A stretch of 64,000 nt of DNA, taken from the NCBI GenBank assembly GCA_964652155.1, contig CAZZBK010000006.1, positions 1-64,000 on the forward strand, read 5' to 3'. This document shows positions 16,282 to 25,277 of this stretch, piece by piece. Below the pieces are notes generated by a model. It made no database searches. It was not told the origin of the DNA and saw only the letters and a program-made list of their open reading frames with translations. The DNA comes from CAZZBK01 sp964652155. Its GTDB lineage: Bacteria; Planctomycetota; Planctomycetia; Pirellulales; PNKZ01. Position numbers and translations under genes: made by a program. Every line of letters begins with the position of its first letter. Positions within the stretch are counted from its first letter, which is position 1.

Positions 16282-19200
16282 CTATTCCGCCGGAGGCGCA
16301 AAGCCGCGCCGCAATGTGTTCTCGGTCACGGTCTTGGGCACGACGAACTGCAATAGATAGTCCGCGCCCCCGGCCTTGCTGCCAATTCCGCTGAGACGAT
16401 AGCCGCCGAACGGCTGACGCGCGACCATTGCGCCAGTGATGCCCCGATTGAGATACAAATTGCCAACCTGAAATTCGCGTCGCGCTTGCTCCAGATGCGC
16501 CGGCGAGCGCGAGAAGACGCCGCCGGTGAGCGCGTAGGGCGTGTCGTTCGCCCGTTGCAATGCTTGATCGAAGTCGGCCGCGCGCAGCACGGCCAGCACC
16601 GGCCCAAAGATCTCCTCCTGGGCAATCTTGGCGTGCGACGGTACGTCGGTGAAGATATGCGGGCCGATGTAATAGCCTTCGTCGACCAGCGAGCCGGGGT
16701 CCAGGCTGAGCACGTTGCGAGCCTCGCGAAAACCGTGCTCGATGTAGGTGTGAATTGTTTGAAACGCGGTGGCGTCGATCACCGGCCCAACGCTGGTCGC
16801 GGGGTCCTCGGCCGGCCCGATCTTGAGGCTCTGCGTGGCGTCGATCAGCCGTTGCACAAAGACGTCGTGCACCGCGTCGAGCACGATCGCGCGCGAGCAG
16901 GCCGAGCACTTTTGTCCCTGATAGCCAAAGGCACTTTTCATGACCCCCACGACCGCCTCGTCGAGGTCGGCGTCGTCGTCGACGATGATGGCGTTTTTGC
17001 CCCCCATCTCGGCAATGACCCGTTTGACGAGCGGAATGCCGCTGGCGGACAACTCGGCCGCGCGACGATGAATGGCGAGGCCCACTTGACGTGAACCGGT
17101 AAAGGCGATGAGCGCGACCTGCGGGTGCTCGACGAGCGCGGCACCGGCGAGTTCGCCCCGGCCGCTCAAGTAATGGATCACACCCGAGGGAAAGCCCGCT
17201 TGCTCGCAAAGTTCCATCAGTCGGGCAGCCAGGAGCGCCGATTGCTCCGCGGGCTTCATGATCACCGTATTGCCCGTGACCAGCGCCGCGACGGTCATGC
17301 CGGTGAGAATAGCCAGCGGGAAGTTCCAGGGCGCGATCACGGCCGCCACGCCGCGTCCGAGATAGACGAAGCGATTCTCTTCGCCGCTGACGTTCAAGTG
17401 TCCCGCCTGCAAGTCAACGGCTTGCTGGGCATAGTAGCGGCAGAAGTCGATGGCCTCGGCCGTGTCGGCATCCGCCTCGCGCCACGTTTTGCCGCACTCG
17501 TACACCATCCAGGCCGACAACTCCATCCGTTGCTGCGACATGAGTTCCGCCAGCCGCATGAGCAGCTGCGCGCGGCGTTCGACCGGCGTGGCGTTCCAGG
17601 CCGGATAGGCTAACGCGGCGGCTGCGACTGCCGCGTCGACATGCACCTGTGTGGCCGAGGCGGTCGTGCCCACGATGCGACGGCGGTGCGATGGATTGTA
17701 CGACGTGAGGCGTTCGGGGGTGTCGATGCGCTGGCCATTGATGACAAGCGGCTCGTGTCGGCCTTGCGCCGCACCGATCGACGTGAGTGCTTGTTGCATT
17801 CGCAGGCGGTTCTCGGCGCGGCCAAAATCGGTGTGCGGCTCGTTGATGAAGATGGATTGCACGATCGGTTCCTCCTCGACACGACAAGGGACGACAGCGG
17901 GCGCGACACCCTCGAGCGCATCGCTCGGGGCTTGCGGCGCGGACAGCAGTCGATCCAGGTCGACATGCGCGCTGAAACTGGCTCGCAAAAACGAATCGTT
18001 TGACGTGTTCTCCAACAACCGGCGAACGAGATACGCCATGCCCGGGATCAACTCGCCGTAGGGCATGTAGATCCGCAGGCGATGCCCCAGATCGACGATG
18101 GCTTGTTTCTCCTCGTCCGCCATGCCGTAGAGCATCTGCAACTCGAAGGCGCTCTGTGGCACGCCGAGGTGCCGCGCGGTGGCCATGCCGTGGGCGAGCG
18201 AGCGGATGTTGTGGCTCGCCAGCGCGGTGCGTAGCCGGGGGTGATTGCCGAGCAAGAACCGCGTGAGCCGTTCGTAATTGGCGTCGCTGCGCCATTTTTG
18301 TTCGTAGACGGGGACATCCCAGCCGCGCTGCCGCGCCAGCACGGTCTCGTAATCCCAGTAGGCCCCTTTGACCAGTCGCACCCAGACGCTCGTGCCGCGC
18401 TCGACGGCCCAATCGCGCAGCGCGACGAGATCGGCCTCGGCATCGCGCAAGTAGCATTGAATCACGATCCCGACGTCGGCCCAATCGCGAAACTCGGCCT
18501 CGCGCAGCACGCTGCGAAAGATATGCAACGTGAGATCTTTCTTGTCGTAGTTTTCCATGTCGACATGGATGTAGGCATGGTGCGCTCGCGCCTCGCGAAA
18601 CAGCATGCGCAACCGTGTCGCCACGCGCTCGGTCGTGCCGTCCCAGTCGAGCGAATCAAATTGACTGTCGAGCGCCGAGAGTTTGACCGACACGTTCACG
18701 CGCGGCAGCGGAGCCAATTCGCTCCGATCGATCTGCGGCACCTCGGGCCAACGGTTCACCGCCGGGGCCAGTTGACGAATCAGCTCGAGGTACATGTGCA
18801 GATAGCGATCCGCCTCGGGCTCGCTGGTCACCGCCTCGCCGAGCAGGTCGAGCGTGAAGGCGCGGCGGAGCTTGCGTTCGCGCCGCGCGGCGGCAAGCAC
18901 TTCCTGGCTGTTCGTGCCGGCGATAAATCGTCGCGCCGAGCTGAGCGCGTTGCGACGCGCGGCCATCGCCACCGCGCGACCCGCGATCGTGTTCGGTTCA
19001 GCCCATTGCAAACCCAATCGCACCGCGCTGGGCAAGAACTGAGCGACGTCGTGAAAGTATTCGTGTAAGTGCCGCGAGATGCTCGCGTGATCGCCGAGCA
19101 TCGGAAGCACGTCGACAAAGCGGAACATTTGCAGCTTGACCGACTCGTCGGCCATCGCCCAGGCCATGATCCGATCGTCCCACCAGCGGCGCTGCACGAT

Positions 19201-19311
19201 GGTCGGCCCCGCGTGGCGGGTCTGTTCGAAGATCCGCCGACCGATCTCTTGGGTCGATCGCTCGATGGCGGAGAGTTCGCGCTCGCCGAGGCTTTGGGAG
19301 CTTGGTTGCAT
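16282..19311 (-). CDS. putA: Bifunctional proline dehydrogenase / delta-1-pyrroline-5-carboxylate dehydrogenase
   Basis: This enzyme oxidises proline to glutamate in two steps. From the ATG at 19311 the product has 1009 residues; a TTG at 19383 would add 24 residues. The FAD-dependent PRODH domain (about residues 60-470) contains HVDMENYDKKDLT, RLVKGAYWDYE and VRRLLENTSNDSFLR. The ALDH domain (about residues 510-1000) has PWNFPLAI, FTGSRQVGLAI, the Glu of IAEMGGKNAIIVDDDAD and the catalytic Cys near residue 800 in YQGQKCSACSR. There is no N-terminal ribbon-helix-helix domain, so unlike the E. coli enzyme it should not repress its own gene. The length matches short PutA proteins. It stands alone. 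Confidence 0.95.
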   Translation of the reverse strand: MQPSSQSLGERELSAIERSTQEIGRRIFEQTRHAGPTIVQRRWWDDRIMAWAMADESVKLQMFRFVDVLPMLGDHASISRHLHEYFHDVAQFLPSAVRLGLQWAEPNTIAGRAVAMAARRNALSSARRFIAGTNSQEVLAAARRERKLRRAFTLDLLGEAVTSEPEADRYLHMYLELIRQLAPAVNRWPEVPQIDRSELAPLPRVNVSVKLSALDSQFDSLDWDGTTERVATRLRMLFREARAHHAYIHVDMENYDKKDLTLHIFRSVLREAEFRDWADVGIVIQCYLRDAEADLVALRDWAVERGTSVWVRLVKGAYWDYETVLARQRGWDVPVYEQKWRSDANYERLTRFLLGNHPRLRTALASHNIRSLAHGMATARHLGVPQSAFELQMLYGMADEEKQAIVDLGHRLRIYMPYGELIPGMAYLVRRLLENTSNDSFLRASFSAHVDLDRLLSAPQAPSDALEGVAPAVVPCRVEEEPIVQSIFINEPHTDFGRAENRLRMQQALTSIGAAQGRHEPLVINGQRIDTPERLTSYNPSHRRRIVGTTASATQVHVDAAVAAAALAYPAWNATPVERRAQLLMRLAELMSQQRMELSAWMVYECGKTWREADADTAEAIDFCRYYAQQAVDLQAGHLNVSGEENRFVYLGRGVAAVIAPWNFPLAILTGMTVAALVTGNTVIMKPAEQSALLAARLMELCEQAGFPSGVIHYLSGRGELAGAALVEHPQVALIAFTGSRQVGLAIHRRAAELSASGIPLVKRVIAEMGGKNAIIVDDDADLDEAVVGVMKSAFGYQGQKCSACSRAIVLDAVHDVFVQRLIDATQSLKIGPAEDPATSVGPVIDATAFQTIHTYIEHGFREARNVLSLDPGSLVDEGYYIGPHIFTDVPSHAKIAQEEIFGPVLAVLRAADFDQALQRANDTPYALTGGVFSRSPAHLEQARREFQVGNLYLNRGITGAMVARQPFGGYRLSGIGSKAGGADYLLQFVVPKTVTENTLRRGFAPPAE

Positions 19312-19631
19312 ACCCCACCCTACCTGGGGGCCGCTGCGGACGAGCGTCGTACTCGTCTCTCTAGGAAGAATCGTAGTTGGCAAGGGTCGAGGGTCAATGA
19401 ATTTGGTACGTGTCGTAACTCTTTTTTAGACAACAGGTAATAACGCATAAGTAGATTTACATTTATTTCTCATCCGAGTTCGATCGGCTCATCGAACGTG
19501 CTGGGAAAATAATCTCCCCGCCGAGCGCATCTCAAGATGTGAAGGGCGGATCGCGACGGAAGTCCTTGGCATGCTGCGGGGTTGCATCCAGCATGTCGGT
19601 TCCTTGGCGACGCTCAGAAGGAGGAACGACG
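19312..19631. other. Divergent intergenic region between putA and the surface-protein operon
   Basis: No gene is supported here. It must carry promoters for both directions, but no confident -35/-10 boxes were seen. The AT-rich part is 19420-19470. A strong ribosome binding site (AGAAGGAGG, 19616-19624) precedes the ATG at 19632. No sigma-factor gene lies here, although the next gene looks like an anti-sigma factor. Confidence 0.5.
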
Positions 19632-20180
19632 ATGAATAGCCCCCACGAATCCGAGACGGCTTGGTTGGCCCTGTGCTACGTGCAGGACGAGTTGACCATT
19701 GCTCAACGGCTTGAATTCGAGTTGCGCTTGGCCGACGATCAGGCGGCGCGCGAGGCGGTGGCCGAGGCGGTCGAGCTATTGGCAGCCGTGAGCTTGATTG
19801 AGCAAGAGATTGTGGTCGATACGGTGGCGGCAGACGTTGCCCCAGCGCGACGTTTTTCCTATACCGGCCGCGTGGCGAGCTGGGGTGGGGCGGTGCTCGC
19901 GGCGAGTGTGGCGATCATGTTGACTTGGCATTGGATGAGTTCGGCCAGTTCGGTGGGCTCGTCGGATGTGGCGCTTGTGTGGGCGCAGCAGCTTGCCGAG
20001 CTGAATGACGATATTCAACATCGTCATGAGTTAGCCGAAGAGCATGCCGCGGAGCTTGAGTCGCAGCAGTTCTTGGCCTTGCATTTGGATCGTGACGGGG
20101 ACGATGATATGTTGGCCCCGAGTTGGTTGCTGGCCGCGATTGAAGCGGCCCGCGTGCCGGCTGCCCGCAGCACGCCATAG
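19632..20180 (+). CDS. Anti-sigma-factor-like membrane protein, 182 aa
   Basis: The N-terminal 60 residues (SETAWLALCYVQDELTIAQRLEFELRLADDQAAREAVAEAVELLAAV) resemble the sigma-binding helical domain of planctomycete anti-sigma factors without a zinc motif. One membrane helix follows (about residues 80-100, WGGAVLAASVAIMLTWHWM), then an extracytoplasmic helical tail (LNDDIQHRHELAEEHAAELES). The ATG at 19632 has a textbook RBS; the upstream codons in frame are unlikely. It heads a run of rightward genes leading to the DUF1549/DUF1553 and DUF1501 proteins. No ECF sigma gene is adjacent, so the anti-sigma role is an inference. Confidence 0.6.
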   Translation: MNSPHESETAWLALCYVQDELTIAQRLEFELRLADDQAAREAVAEAVELLAAVSLIEQEIVVDTVAADVAPARRFSYTGRVASWGGAVLAASVAIMLTWHWMSSASSVGSSDVALVWAQQLAELNDDIQHRHELAEEHAAELESQQFLALHLDRDGDDDMLAPSWLLAAIEAARVPAARSTP

Positions 20181-20206
20181 TTTCTTTCCTTCCATTGTTT
20201 CTGGCC

Positions 20207-20830
20207 ATGCGTCGCACGCCTTTATTCATCACCGTGTTCTTTGTCGGCCTAGCCGCCTCGCTTTGGTTGCTGGTTGAAGTGACGCGCGCTGAATTGCCCG
20301 CCAAGGCTGAATCGCTGGCCAAATCGGCCAAGATCCGCGAGCTCCCCTCGTTTACGCAAGAGCGCGAAGCGGCCGCGTTGACATTCCTACGGGCCCATCA
20401 CAACGAGTTGGCTGACCTGTTGACTCAACTCAAAAAGCACAATAAGTCGGAGTATCAGCAGGCGATCCGCGAGTTGTTCCGCAGCAGCGAGCGACTGGCG
20501 CAATGGCAAGAAAAGAATCCCAAGAAATACGAGACTGAGTTGGCGCTCTGGAAGCTCAACTCGCGCATTCAATTGCTGCTGGCTCAGTTGTCGATGGCGA
20601 GCGACCCGGCCGTGGAGCAACAATTGCGTCAGGCGATCACCGAGCAGATTGAAATTCGTCGCCAAGAACTACTCGCCGAGAAAGAGCGGCTCTCGGCTCG
20701 ACTGAGCGAACTCGATCAAGAGTTGTCGCGCAGCTCTGCCGAGCGGATTGACGAGCGCGTGCAATCGCTGCTCCAGAGCGCCGCGTTGAAGAAGAACAAT
20801 AGTAATAAGCCCACCAAAAAAGGATCGTGA
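20207..20830 (+). CDS. Membrane-anchored or exported coiled-coil protein, 207 aa
   Basis: One N-terminal hydrophobic segment (FITVFFVGLAASLWLLVEV, residues 7-25) acts as an anchor or uncleaved signal. The remainder is almost entirely alpha-helical with long coiled-coil stretches (residues 60-200), rich in Glu, Leu, Arg and Gln, ending in a Lys-rich tail. ATG at 20207 is preferred to the in-frame TTG at 20195. It lies between the anti-sigma-like gene and the DUF1549 gene, with gaps of 26 and 46 bp, so it is probably part of the same operon. It is a family of unknown function. Confidence 0.65.
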   Translation: MRRTPLFITVFFVGLAASLWLLVEVTRAELPAKAESLAKSAKIRELPSFTQEREAAALTFLRAHHNELADLLTQLKKHNKSEYQQAIRELFRSSERLAQWQEKNPKKYETELALWKLNSRIQLLLAQLSMASDPAVEQQLRQAITEQIEIRRQELLAEKERLSARLSELDQELSRSSAERIDERVQSLLQSAALKKNNSNKPTKKGS

Positions 20831-20876
20831 ACCCGCTCGCCGCGGGCTCGCCTCTCCCACCAGGAGTTTGTCGAAG

Positions 20877-23570
20877 ATGAAACGATGGTTGTTAACCGCA
20901 GCAATGGTTTGGAGCCTGGCCAGCGTGGCCACGGCCGCCGATGTGATTCGCCCGGCTGACGAGCGGTTCGCGAAAGCGACCGACGAGGTCCCCAGCTTTC
21001 AGCGGCATGTCTTGCCGTTGATGGGCCGCTTGGGCTGCAACGGCCGAGCCTGTCACGGTTCGTTCCAAGGGCAAGGGGGCTTTCGCCTCTCGCTCTTCGG
21101 TTACGATTTCAAGATCGATCACGACGCGCTGCTCAAAGGCGAGCATCCCCGCGTCGACTTGAAGAACATTGCCGCGAGTTTGCTGCTCGACAAGCCATCG
21201 AGCGACGAGCAGGACTTTCACGGCGGTGGCAAACGGATGGACCGCAAGAGTTGGCAGTATCGGCTTATCCATCGCTGGATCGAGGCCGGTGCCACGCCGA
21301 CCGACCAAGAGAAGGATCCGAGCTTTGTCCGTCTTGAAGTGTCGCCGCTTGAGATCGTCTTTGGCAAAGTGAACGAGAAAGCCAACCTGCGCGTGCTGAG
21401 CCACTGGTCCGACGGCAGCGTCGAAGACGTCACGCCCCTGTGCCGCTTCTCGACCAACGACGACGCGGTGGCCAAGGTTGACCTCAACGGTCAAATCACC
21501 ATCCTCGGCAAGGGAGACACGCACATCGTCGCCTACTACGACAACGGCGTCGTGCCGGTGAGCGTGCTGTTGCCGGTAAGCGATCAGGTGGGCCCCAAGT
21601 ATCCGCGCGTTCCCACGCCCACCAAGGTCGACGAGTTGGTCGTCAGCAAGCTCAAGAAGCTCGGCATGTCCCCCAGCGATTTGAGCACCGACGCCGAGTT
21701 CCTCCGCCGCGTGTCGATCGACATCACCGGTCAATTGCCGACCGCCGAGGAAGTCTCCGCCTTCTTGGCTAACACGTCGAAGGCCAAACGCACCGCCAAG
21801 ATCGATGAGTTGCTCGAGCGACCAGCCTACGCCGCCTGGTGGGCCACCAAGTTCAACGACCTGTTGGGCAATAGCGAGAACCAGCTCCGTTTCAACGACG
21901 GCGTGCCCAACAACATCAGCGAGCAATGGTACCGTTGGACCTACGCTCGGTTGCGCGAAAATATGCACTACGACGATCTGATCGAACGGATCGTGCTGGC
22001 CAAGGGACGCTCGTCCGAGAACCAGTCCTACGAGGACTATTGCCGCGAGATGCTGGGTTTTGCCACCGAAAAGGCCGACGCCAGCGATCGCGACATGATG
22101 CCCCACTTCTGGGCGCGTCGCAACCTGCGCAAACCGAGTGAAAAAGCCCTGTCGTTCAGCTACGCCTTGCTGGGTGTCCGTTTGCAGTGTGCCGAGTGCC
22201 ACAAGCATCCGTTCGACCAGTGGAGCCAACAGGACTTCAATCAGTTCACGGCTTTTTTCAATCGAGTCAACTACGGCGCCGTCGACCCACGCGACCGCAA
22301 GGACTATGAGCGGATTCGCGAAGAGGCGGGCCTGAACGTCAAAACCTCCACGATGGCCGATCGGCGCAAGCTCGCCACGGAAGCCATCAAGGCCGGCAAG
22401 CTGATTCCGATCGACGAGGTTTATATCATCCCGGCCAAGAACGCGTCGGCAAGCAGCCGCAAGGACAAAGACAAGACCGCTCGCATCGACGCCTCGCGCG
22501 TCATCACCCCCAAGGTGCTCGGTGGCGAAGCGGTGGTCGAGGACACGATCGACGACCCACGCGAGCCGCTCATGCAGTGGCTGCGGCAGAAGGACAACCC
22601 ATACTTTGCCAAGGCGCTGGTCAATCGCGTGTGGGCGCACTACTTCAATGTCGGCATTGTCGAACCGGCCGACGACATGAACCTGGCCAACGCGCCGAGC
22701 AACAAAGAGCTGCTCGACTGGCTGGCCGAAGAGTTCATCGAACACGATTACGATCTCAAGTGGCTGCACAAAACGATCACCAGCAGCCGCACCTATCAGC
22801 TTACCTGGAAGACGAACGACACGAACGAGCATGACCTGCGTAACTTCAGTCACTCGGTGCCGCGTCGCCTCCCCGCCGAAGCTATGCTCGACGCCGTCAC
22901 GGGTTCCACGGCTGGCAAGTCCGAACTCGACAAACGGGCTGCCGAGCCGGTCGAACTCTGCTCGGTTGGCCTGGGCAAGGGCTACACCCAGCGCAACAAC
23001 GGTACAGGTTACGCCCTGAACGTCTTCGGCAAACCGAAGCGCGAAACGCCTTGCGACTGCGAACGGAGCAACGAGCCATCGCTGCTACAAACCGTGTATC
23101 TCCGCAACGATCAAGAAATGTTCAAGCTGATCGAGCGGAGCAATGGGTTCGTGGCCGACACGGCCAAACAACTGGTCCTCGGCGATGTCGCGGTGCAACG
23201 CGCGTCGATCGAGAAGTCGCTGGCCGACTATCGTCAGCAGCTCAAGAGCGCGACTGACAGCCTCTCGTCCGCCAAGAGTGGCAAGGGCAAGCTCTCCAAG
23301 GAGCGCGTCGAAGCGCTCAAGGACGAGTCGAAGAAGCTGGCCAACAGCATCCGCGTGACCGAAGAGAAACTGGCCAATTTGTCCGAGACCAAGCTCACGC
23401 TCGCCGACGCTGTCAAGCAGGCCTATCTGCGCACGTTCAGCCGAGCGCCGAGCGCTCAGGAACTGGCCGCGGCCCAGCAGTACATTCAGGATTCCGAGGA
23501 TGCCAAGGCCGGGTTGCGTGACCTGGTCTGGGCGCTGATTAACAGCAAAGAGTTCATGGTCAATCACTAA
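20877..23570 (+). CDS. DUF1549/DUF1553 domain protein with Ig-like (BIG2) domain
   Basis: This is a large exported planctomycete protein of unknown role (897 aa). ATG 20877 follows a CAGGAG site; a signal peptide ends near TAADV. Next comes a motif LGCNGRACHGSFQGQGGFRLSLFGYD (Cys-x4-Cys-His, typical of this subgroup rather than CxxCH), then a BIG2-like beta domain (about residues 145-235, VRLEVSPLEIVFGKV...). DUF1549 (about 245-460) includes LQCAECHKHPFDQWSQQDF with a CxxCH motif. DUF1553 (about 560-800) has NPYFAKALVNRVWAHYFNVGIVEPADDMN. A C-terminal coiled coil precedes TFSRAPSAQELAAAQQYI. It pairs with the DUF1501 gene that follows, as in most planctomycetes. Confidence 0.9.
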   Translation: MKRWLLTAAMVWSLASVATAADVIRPADERFAKATDEVPSFQRHVLPLMGRLGCNGRACHGSFQGQGGFRLSLFGYDFKIDHDALLKGEHPRVDLKNIAASLLLDKPSSDEQDFHGGGKRMDRKSWQYRLIHRWIEAGATPTDQEKDPSFVRLEVSPLEIVFGKVNEKANLRVLSHWSDGSVEDVTPLCRFSTNDDAVAKVDLNGQITILGKGDTHIVAYYDNGVVPVSVLLPVSDQVGPKYPRVPTPTKVDELVVSKLKKLGMSPSDLSTDAEFLRRVSIDITGQLPTAEEVSAFLANTSKAKRTAKIDELLERPAYAAWWATKFNDLLGNSENQLRFNDGVPNNISEQWYRWTYARLRENMHYDDLIERIVLAKGRSSENQSYEDYCREMLGFATEKADASDRDMMPHFWARRNLRKPSEKALSFSYALLGVRLQCAECHKHPFDQWSQQDFNQFTAFFNRVNYGAVDPRDRKDYERIREEAGLNVKTSTMADRRKLATEAIKAGKLIPIDEVYIIPAKNASASSRKDKDKTARIDASRVITPKVLGGEAVVEDTIDDPREPLMQWLRQKDNPYFAKALVNRVWAHYFNVGIVEPADDMNLANAPSNKELLDWLAEEFIEHDYDLKWLHKTITSSRTYQLTWKTNDTNEHDLRNFSHSVPRRLPAEAMLDAVTGSTAGKSELDKRAAEPVELCSVGLGKGYTQRNNGTGYALNVFGKPKRETPCDCERSNEPSLLQTVYLRNDQEMFKLIERSNGFVADTAKQLVLGDVAVQRASIEKSLADYRQQLKSATDSLSSAKSGKGKLSKERVEALKDESKKLANSIRVTEEKLANLSETKLTLADAVKQAYLRTFSRAPSAQELAAAQQYIQDSEDAKAGLRDLVWALINSKEFMVNH

Positions 23571-23680
23571 ATATGTGCGAGACACGCGATGGGGTCGCTT
23601 AGCAACTCCGCCGCGGTCCTGCTTGTTCACTTCTCGTTTATCGATCACCGTCATTCAGTTCAAAAAGGATTGTGTGCATT

Positions 23681-24973
23681 ATGAGTCAGCATCGTTATTG
23701 CGACGGCGTCCAGCGGCGTGATTTCCTCAAGGTCGGCGCGCTGGCCGGCTTGGGACTGTCGCTCCCGGATTTCTTGCGTCTCTCGCGGGCCGGCACGGCC
23801 ACCAAGGGGAAGGCCCAAGCGGCGATTTACATTCGCCTCGGCGGCGGTCCGACGCACATGGACACCTTCGATCTCAAGCCCGACGCCCCGGCCGAGTATC
23901 GCGGCGAACTCAAGCCGATCAAGACCAATGTCGCCGGCATGGAGATCAGCGAACTGCTCCCCAACTTGGCCAAGGTGGCCGACAAATTCACCATCCTGCG
24001 CGGCGTGAGCCACACGCTCGCCGCTCACGAGTTGGGCACCAAGTACACGCTCACCGGCAATCGTCCGTTGCCGTCGCTCGAGTACCCGCACTTGGGCTCG
24101 ATCGTGGCCAAGGAACTCCCCTCGCCGAGCGATCTGCCCCCGTTCGTCGCGGTTCCCAACGCCAATCAAGGCCCGGGTTACCTTGGTCTGCAATACGGCG
24201 CGTTTGCCACCAACTCCACGCCCAAGAAGGGTGAGCAGTTCAACGTCCGCGGCGTGGGCATGAGCCCCTCGGTGACGTTGGCCGATGTCGCGCGCCGCGA
24301 GAAGTTGCTCGCCACCGTCGACACGACCTTCAAGGGTTTCGAGCAGAAAGCGGACATCCTGACCGGACTCGATGAGTTCTCCGAGCAGGCCTACAACATG
24401 ATTACCAGCAAGCGCGCCCGCGAGGCGTTCGACACGAAGCGCGAGAAGGACTCGATCCAAGAGCGATTCGGCGCGAGCGATGTCGGACAAGGCGCGATGC
24501 TGGCCGTCCGCCTGATTGAAGCCGGTTGCCGCTTTGTGACGGTCACCACCGGCGGTTGGGATATGCACGCCGAAGTATTCAAGAACCTGGGCACCCGGCT
24601 GCCGCCAGTCGACCAGGCCTTGTCGGCGTTGCTGCTGACGCTCGAAGAGCGCGGCTTGCTCGAGTCGACCGCGGTTGTGCTCAGCGGCGAATTCGGCCGC
24701 ACGCCGAAGATCAACGCCCGCGCAGGCCGCGACCACTGGCCTCGCGCCATGTTCATGGTGCTCGCCGGTGGCGGCATGAAGACCGGTCAAGTCATCGGTG
24801 CCAGCGACGCCAAGGGTGAAGGCCCGGCCAACGACGCGATCAAGCCCGACGACGTGGCCGCCTCGCTCATGCACTCGCTCGGCATCGATCATCACAAGGA
24901 ATACCAAACCAACACCGGCCGGCCGATCATGATCGCCCGCGACGGTCACCTGATCCCCGGCTTGTTCGCCTAA
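23681..24973 (+). CDS. DUF1501 family protein, Tat-exported
   Basis: This 430-residue protein is of the sulfatase/alkaline-phosphatase-like DUF1501 family, whose function is unknown. The N-terminal RRDFLKVGALAGLGLSLPDFL is a twin-arginine signal. Family segments follow: YIRLGGGPTHMDTFDLKPDAPAEYRG, then GTKYTLTGNRPLPS, VTTGGWDMHAEVFKNLGTRLP and VVLSGEFGRTPKINARAGRDHW. The ATG at 23681 follows AAGGAT. It is encoded directly after the DUF1549/DUF1553 gene (110-bp gap), the usual pairing in this phylum. A strong hairpin terminator lies at 25002-25034. Confidence 0.92.
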   Translation: MSQHRYCDGVQRRDFLKVGALAGLGLSLPDFLRLSRAGTATKGKAQAAIYIRLGGGPTHMDTFDLKPDAPAEYRGELKPIKTNVAGMEISELLPNLAKVADKFTILRGVSHTLAAHELGTKYTLTGNRPLPSLEYPHLGSIVAKELPSPSDLPPFVAVPNANQGPGYLGLQYGAFATNSTPKKGEQFNVRGVGMSPSVTLADVARREKLLATVDTTFKGFEQKADILTGLDEFSEQAYNMITSKRAREAFDTKREKDSIQERFGASDVGQGAMLAVRLIEAGCRFVTVTTGGWDMHAEVFKNLGTRLPPVDQALSALLLTLEERGLLESTAVVLSGEFGRTPKINARAGRDHWPRAMFMVLAGGGMKTGQVIGASDAKGEGPANDAIKPDDVAASLMHSLGIDHHKEYQTNTGRPIMIARDGHLIPGLFA

Positions 24974-25001
24974 TCAGGATTGCTTGGTTCACTCCATGAC
25001 G

Positions 25002-25034
25002 CACAGGCCGAGAGCTCAGCACTCTCGGCCTGTG
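25002..25034 (+). terminator. Rho-independent terminator-like hairpin
   Basis: A perfect 13-bp stem (CACAGGCCGAGAG with CTCTCGGCCTGTG) and a 7-nt loop sit 28 bp after the DUF1501 stop. It is followed by TCATTT, only a weak T-run. It closes the 19.6-25.0 kb operon. Confidence 0.75.
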
Positions 25035-25088
25035 TCATTTACGGATTCAAACGATAAGCGAATCGGTTCTCTCAACAGAGGAATAATT

Positions 25089-25196
25089 GCCACAAAGAAC
25101 ACAAGAAAGCACAAAAAATGATGAATCAGATAGCAATCACGCCGAGTCGTGGATCAATGGCGTTTCTTTGTGAGTTTGTGAGTTTTTTGCGGCCAC
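25089..25196. repeat. Imperfect inverted repeat, CACAAAG-type
   Basis: The left arm (25089-25117, GCCACAAAGAACACAAGAAAG...) and the right arm (25163-25196) are imperfect reverse complements rich in CACAAA/TTTGTG units. This resembles the widespread MITE-like intergenic repeats beginning GCCACAAAGAACACAAA. The 24974-25277 gap otherwise holds only the terminator and the esterase ribosome binding site (TGAGG). Confidence 0.5.
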
Positions 25197-25277
25197 GTTT
25201 GCATCTTATGCGGTTGTCATACAGAGCGTTTACCGTCTGAGTTTCTTACCGTTCATTTTTCTCGCCTGAGGTTTGTT

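Noticed and set aside
20892..22853. Leftward frame of 653 codons
   Set aside because: It is antisense to the DUF1549/DUF1553 gene, which has intact domain motifs. The shadow has no start context or family signature.
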